A stretch of DNA of 44,311 nucleotides, from contig NZ_JACIDI010000023.1 of assembly GCF_014196225.1 (NCBI RefSeq), forward strand, positions 1 through 44,311, given 5' to 3'. Each line of letters begins with the position of its first letter. Within the stretch, counting starts at the first letter, position 1. Origin of the DNA: Bacteroides pyogenes (GTDB lineage: Bacteria; Bacteroidota; Bacteroidia; Bacteroidales; Bacteroidaceae). The notes beneath the pieces were generated by a model. It ran no database searches and was not told the DNA's origin. It saw only the letters and a program-made list of their open reading frames with translations. The position numbers and the translations under genes were made by a program. Positions 42,802 through 44,311 of the stretch are shown here, one piece after another.

Positions 42802-43746
42802 ATGAAAAAGAAACAGAGAAGAAACGATTTGATTGGTTTTATGCATGAACTTATATCCCATTTGCATACCGAAGGACGCTACGGCACCGCACATGTGTAT
42901 CGGAGCACGTTGAGACGCATCATCGAGTTTGAAGGAGGACGCCAAGAAATCCCTCTTACAAACGTTACCACCTGCTGGCTGAATGCCTTCCAAAATTATC
43001 TTTTGAGTCGGGGAGCCGGTTCCAACACCATATCCACATACATACGCATGCTACGGGCTACCTACAACCGAGCCGTACAAGAAGGGATGGCTCCCTATAT
43101 TCCATTCCTGTTCAATAAGGTGCATACCGGAGTAGAACGTGGAAAGAGCCGTGCCCTGTCAGTGGAAATGATGCGCCGAATCATGAAACCGGACCGTGAA
43201 TTGCCTCCGGAACTGGAAGACGCACGTTCCCTGTTTGTATTGCTTTTCATGCTCAGGGGGCTTTGTTTCGTAGATTTGTTTTTCCTACAAAGAAACAACC
43301 TCCAAGGAAATGTCTTGCGGTACCGACGCCACAAGACAGGTCGTTCTCTACGTATAGAAGCCGGTCCCGAAGCCATGGAGATCATCGGCAAGCATGCCGG
43401 CGGGGCTGCCGGAAGCGAGCGGCTGTTCTCCCTGTCAGGCACAGCCAAAGGTATGGAATACCACCGCTATCAAAGTGCCCTCAGAACGTTCAACAAAAGG
43501 CTCAAACAACTTTCCCGGCATCTGGAACTGGGAGTGAATCTAAGCACATACTGCGCCCGCCACAGTTGGGCTACCATCGCGAACTTCTGCCACTACGACA
43601 AAACGTTGATCTGCAATGCCATGGGACATTCATCCCTTAAAGTGACGGAAACATATTTCCAAGAATTCAGGGATGAAGAGATAAATAGGATGAACCGGGG
43701 GATTATTTCATATATAATGCAGGGAGATCGAAAAATAAGAGCCTGA
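42802..43746 (+). CDS. Tyrosine-type site-specific recombinase, likely invertase of the adjacent promoter segment
   Basis: A 314-residue integrase-type recombinase. The N-terminal SAM-like core-binding domain covers about 1-100 (GFMHELISHLHTEGRYGTAH, NTISTYIRMLRATYNRAVQE). The catalytic domain has Arg in LLFMLRGLCFVDLFFL (family ARxxGLR position), RRHKTGRSLRI (Lys), the HxxR box in YCARHSWATIA, the second His of MGHSS, and the Tyr nucleophile in VTETYFQEF. This type is associated with phase-variable inversions in Bacteroides. It ends 52 bp before the left 20-bp inverted repeat, so acting on that segment is the natural inference. The frame is intact. Confidence 0.93.
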   Translation: MKKKQRRNDLIGFMHELISHLHTEGRYGTAHVYRSTLRRIIEFEGGRQEIPLTNVTTCWLNAFQNYLLSRGAGSNTISTYIRMLRATYNRAVQEGMAPYIPFLFNKVHTGVERGKSRALSVEMMRRIMKPDRELPPELEDARSLFVLLFMLRGLCFVDLFFLQRNNLQGNVLRYRRHKTGRSLRIEAGPEAMEIIGKHAGGAAGSERLFSLSGTAKGMEYHRYQSALRTFNKRLKQLSRHLELGVNLSTYCARHSWATIANFCHYDKTLICNAMGHSSLKVTETYFQEFRDEEINRMNRGIISYIMQGDRKIRA

Positions 43747-43798
43747 ATCGTATAAGAAAGAATCTGATATTTTGAAAAAAAACGATTAAAAGCTACTG

Positions 43799-44088
43799 TT
43801 ACTTGGTAGGTAACGGAATCCATTTCGATGCGGCAAAGATAGACATTTACTTTGATAATCCTAAACTTTTTTCTGTTTTTTTTGTAAAAACATGAAAAAT
43901 ATATTGTATAGCTTTCTACAACCCTAAAAGAAAGAGCATAACAAAGCCCTCCATATCCCTTGATATGGAATACAGAAAAAAAACATTCAGGTTGCAGAAC
44001 GGAAATACTATATCCTTTTTTGTAAGCAGACCTACTTAAAAACTTCTCATAAAAGCTCTTCCAACAGTTTCCGTTACCTACCAAGTAA
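43799..44088. repeat. Invertible DNA segment (inverton) bounded by perfect 20-bp inverted repeats
   Basis: TTACTTGGTAGGTAACGGAA at 43799-43818 and its exact reverse complement at 44069-44088 enclose 250 bp. Within the left repeat GTTAC and GTAAC flank a 7-nt core TTGGTAG, the arrangement expected of a tyrosine-recombinase crossover site. The segment is AT-rich, has no credible gene, contains a promoter, and lies between a recombinase gene and a DUF3575 gene. This is the classic layout of a Bacteroides promoter inverton. The current orientation appears to be OFF for the DUF3575 gene. Confidence 0.85.
43834..43865 (-). promoter_or_regulatory. Promoter inside the invertible segment, facing left (OFF)
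   Basis: The minus strand reads TTTA at 43865-43862, a 20-nt spacer, then TATCTTTG at 43841-43834. The -7 box is a perfect match and the spacer is in the consensus range; the -33 box differs from TTTG at one base. Transcription would start near 43827 and run left, antisense to the recombinase 3' end. After inversion the boxes would fall at about 44022-44025 and 44046-44053, reading right into the DUF3575 gene with a leader of about 105 nt. Confidence 0.65.
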
Positions 44089-44122
44089 TGGAATCTTTCC
44101 TAGCATACATAAACATAAGTAA

Positions 44123-44132
44123 TAGGTAACGG
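44123..44132 (+). repeat. Third copy of the repeat half-site
   Basis: TAGGTAACGG matches the inner 10 bp of the left inverted repeat in the same orientation. It sits between the right repeat and the DUF3575 start. It may be an accessory recombinase-binding site or the remnant of another crossover site. Confidence 0.4.
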
Positions 44133-44165
44133 GCTGAATTTTTCCTGCTCCAAATGTTGAACCTT

Positions 44166-44311
44166 ATGAACAAAAAAACTTTTTTACTACTTGCACTGCT
44201 ACTGTGCCTGTTTTTTCCTAAACGTTCCATGGCACAATTCTACTCGGTACGTACCAATCTTGTAGGAATGTCAACCGGAAACCTAAACATGGAAGGCTCC
44301 ATGGCATTCTC
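44166..44311 (+). CDS. DUF3575 family protein (partial, 5' end)
   Basis: From ATG 44166 the visible 48 codons give a signal peptide (MNKKTFLLLALLLCLFFPKR, cleaved near SMAQ) and then FYSVRTNLVGMSTGNLNMEG, the usual opening of DUF3575 proteins, a beta-rich Bacteroidetes envelope family. DUF3575 genes commonly open operons with DUF3868 and fimbrillin/Mfa-type genes, so a surface-fimbria operon probably continues to the right. The gene runs off the window. It would depend on the invertible promoter for expression, since I see no strong promoter between the right repeat and the ATG. Confidence 0.75.
   Translation, partial: MNKKTFLLLALLLCLFFPKRSMAQFYSVRTNLVGMSTGNLNMEGSMAF

Noticed and set aside
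43593..44084. Long minus-strand frame across the invertible segment
   Set aside because: It overlaps the recombinase gene and the inverted repeats, has no family character and would change with inversion.

Overview
This window looks like chromosome from a Bacteroides-type member of the Bacteroidales. Three things support that. Many genes are preceded by the Bacteroidetes promoter signature (TAnnTTTG, sometimes with an upstream TTTG) and lack strong Shine-Dalgarno sites. Families largely restricted to this phylum are present (DUF4924, DUF4827, DUF3822, DUF3575, an OMP_b-brl_3 outer-membrane receptor, FecR with a C-terminal DUF4974-type domain). The window also carries a hybrid two-component regulator remnant with an AraC output domain. 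The species cannot be fixed from the sequence alone.

Layout. 1-320: non-coding, with an 11-bp inverted repeat pair and a hairpin. 321-3798: recQ and a divergently transcribed GHL10-like glycosidase. 3802-5855: a minus-strand group of two short-chain chromate (CHR) transporters preceded by a collapsed hybrid two-component regulator. 6169-9873: purL. 10294-13996: a LysE-type exporter, a DUF4924 protein, rmlD and prfC in a row. 14062-16814: an ECF sigma factor, a FecR anti-sigma factor and an OmpA-family protein. 16906-17590: a small membrane protein, a frameshifted micro-ORF and a strong terminator. 17743-21891: tsaC, a ClC channel, fmt and rpe. 21976-22320: a 22/21-bp minisatellite. 22576-28124: comEC, a DHH phosphoesterase, a DUF4827 lipoprotein and glmM. 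28388-32907: a glutathione peroxidase, a NUDIX hydrolase, queA, tRNA-Pro(GGG), a second 22-bp tandem repeat and aroB. 33032-38448: a small membrane protein, a large outer-membrane receptor and cardiolipin synthase. 38494-41989: rsmD, DUF3822, an anchored protein of unknown function, and a RecD-like helicase on the opposite strand.

The right end (42018-44311) is the accessory part and the most interesting. A broken tyrosine recombinase is fused to the 5' stump of a TonB-dependent receptor. Next come an intact tyrosine recombinase and a 290-bp segment bounded by perfect 20-bp inverted repeats. The start of a DUF3575 gene, a family that often opens fimbria-type operons, then runs off the window. 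The best promoter inside the invertible segment (TATCTTTG with TTTA 20 nt upstream) points away from the DUF3575 gene. The locus therefore reads as a phase-variable promoter switch captured in the OFF orientation, with its likely recombinase directly upstream.

Most of the rest is housekeeping: DNA repair, purine synthesis, translation start and termination, tRNA modification, cell-wall precursor synthesis and the shikimate pathway. Several intergenic spaces hold repeats that deserve attention: two 22-bp tandem arrays, a 30-bp-arm perfect palindrome, and two gene tails each partly duplicated at an offset of 66 bp.
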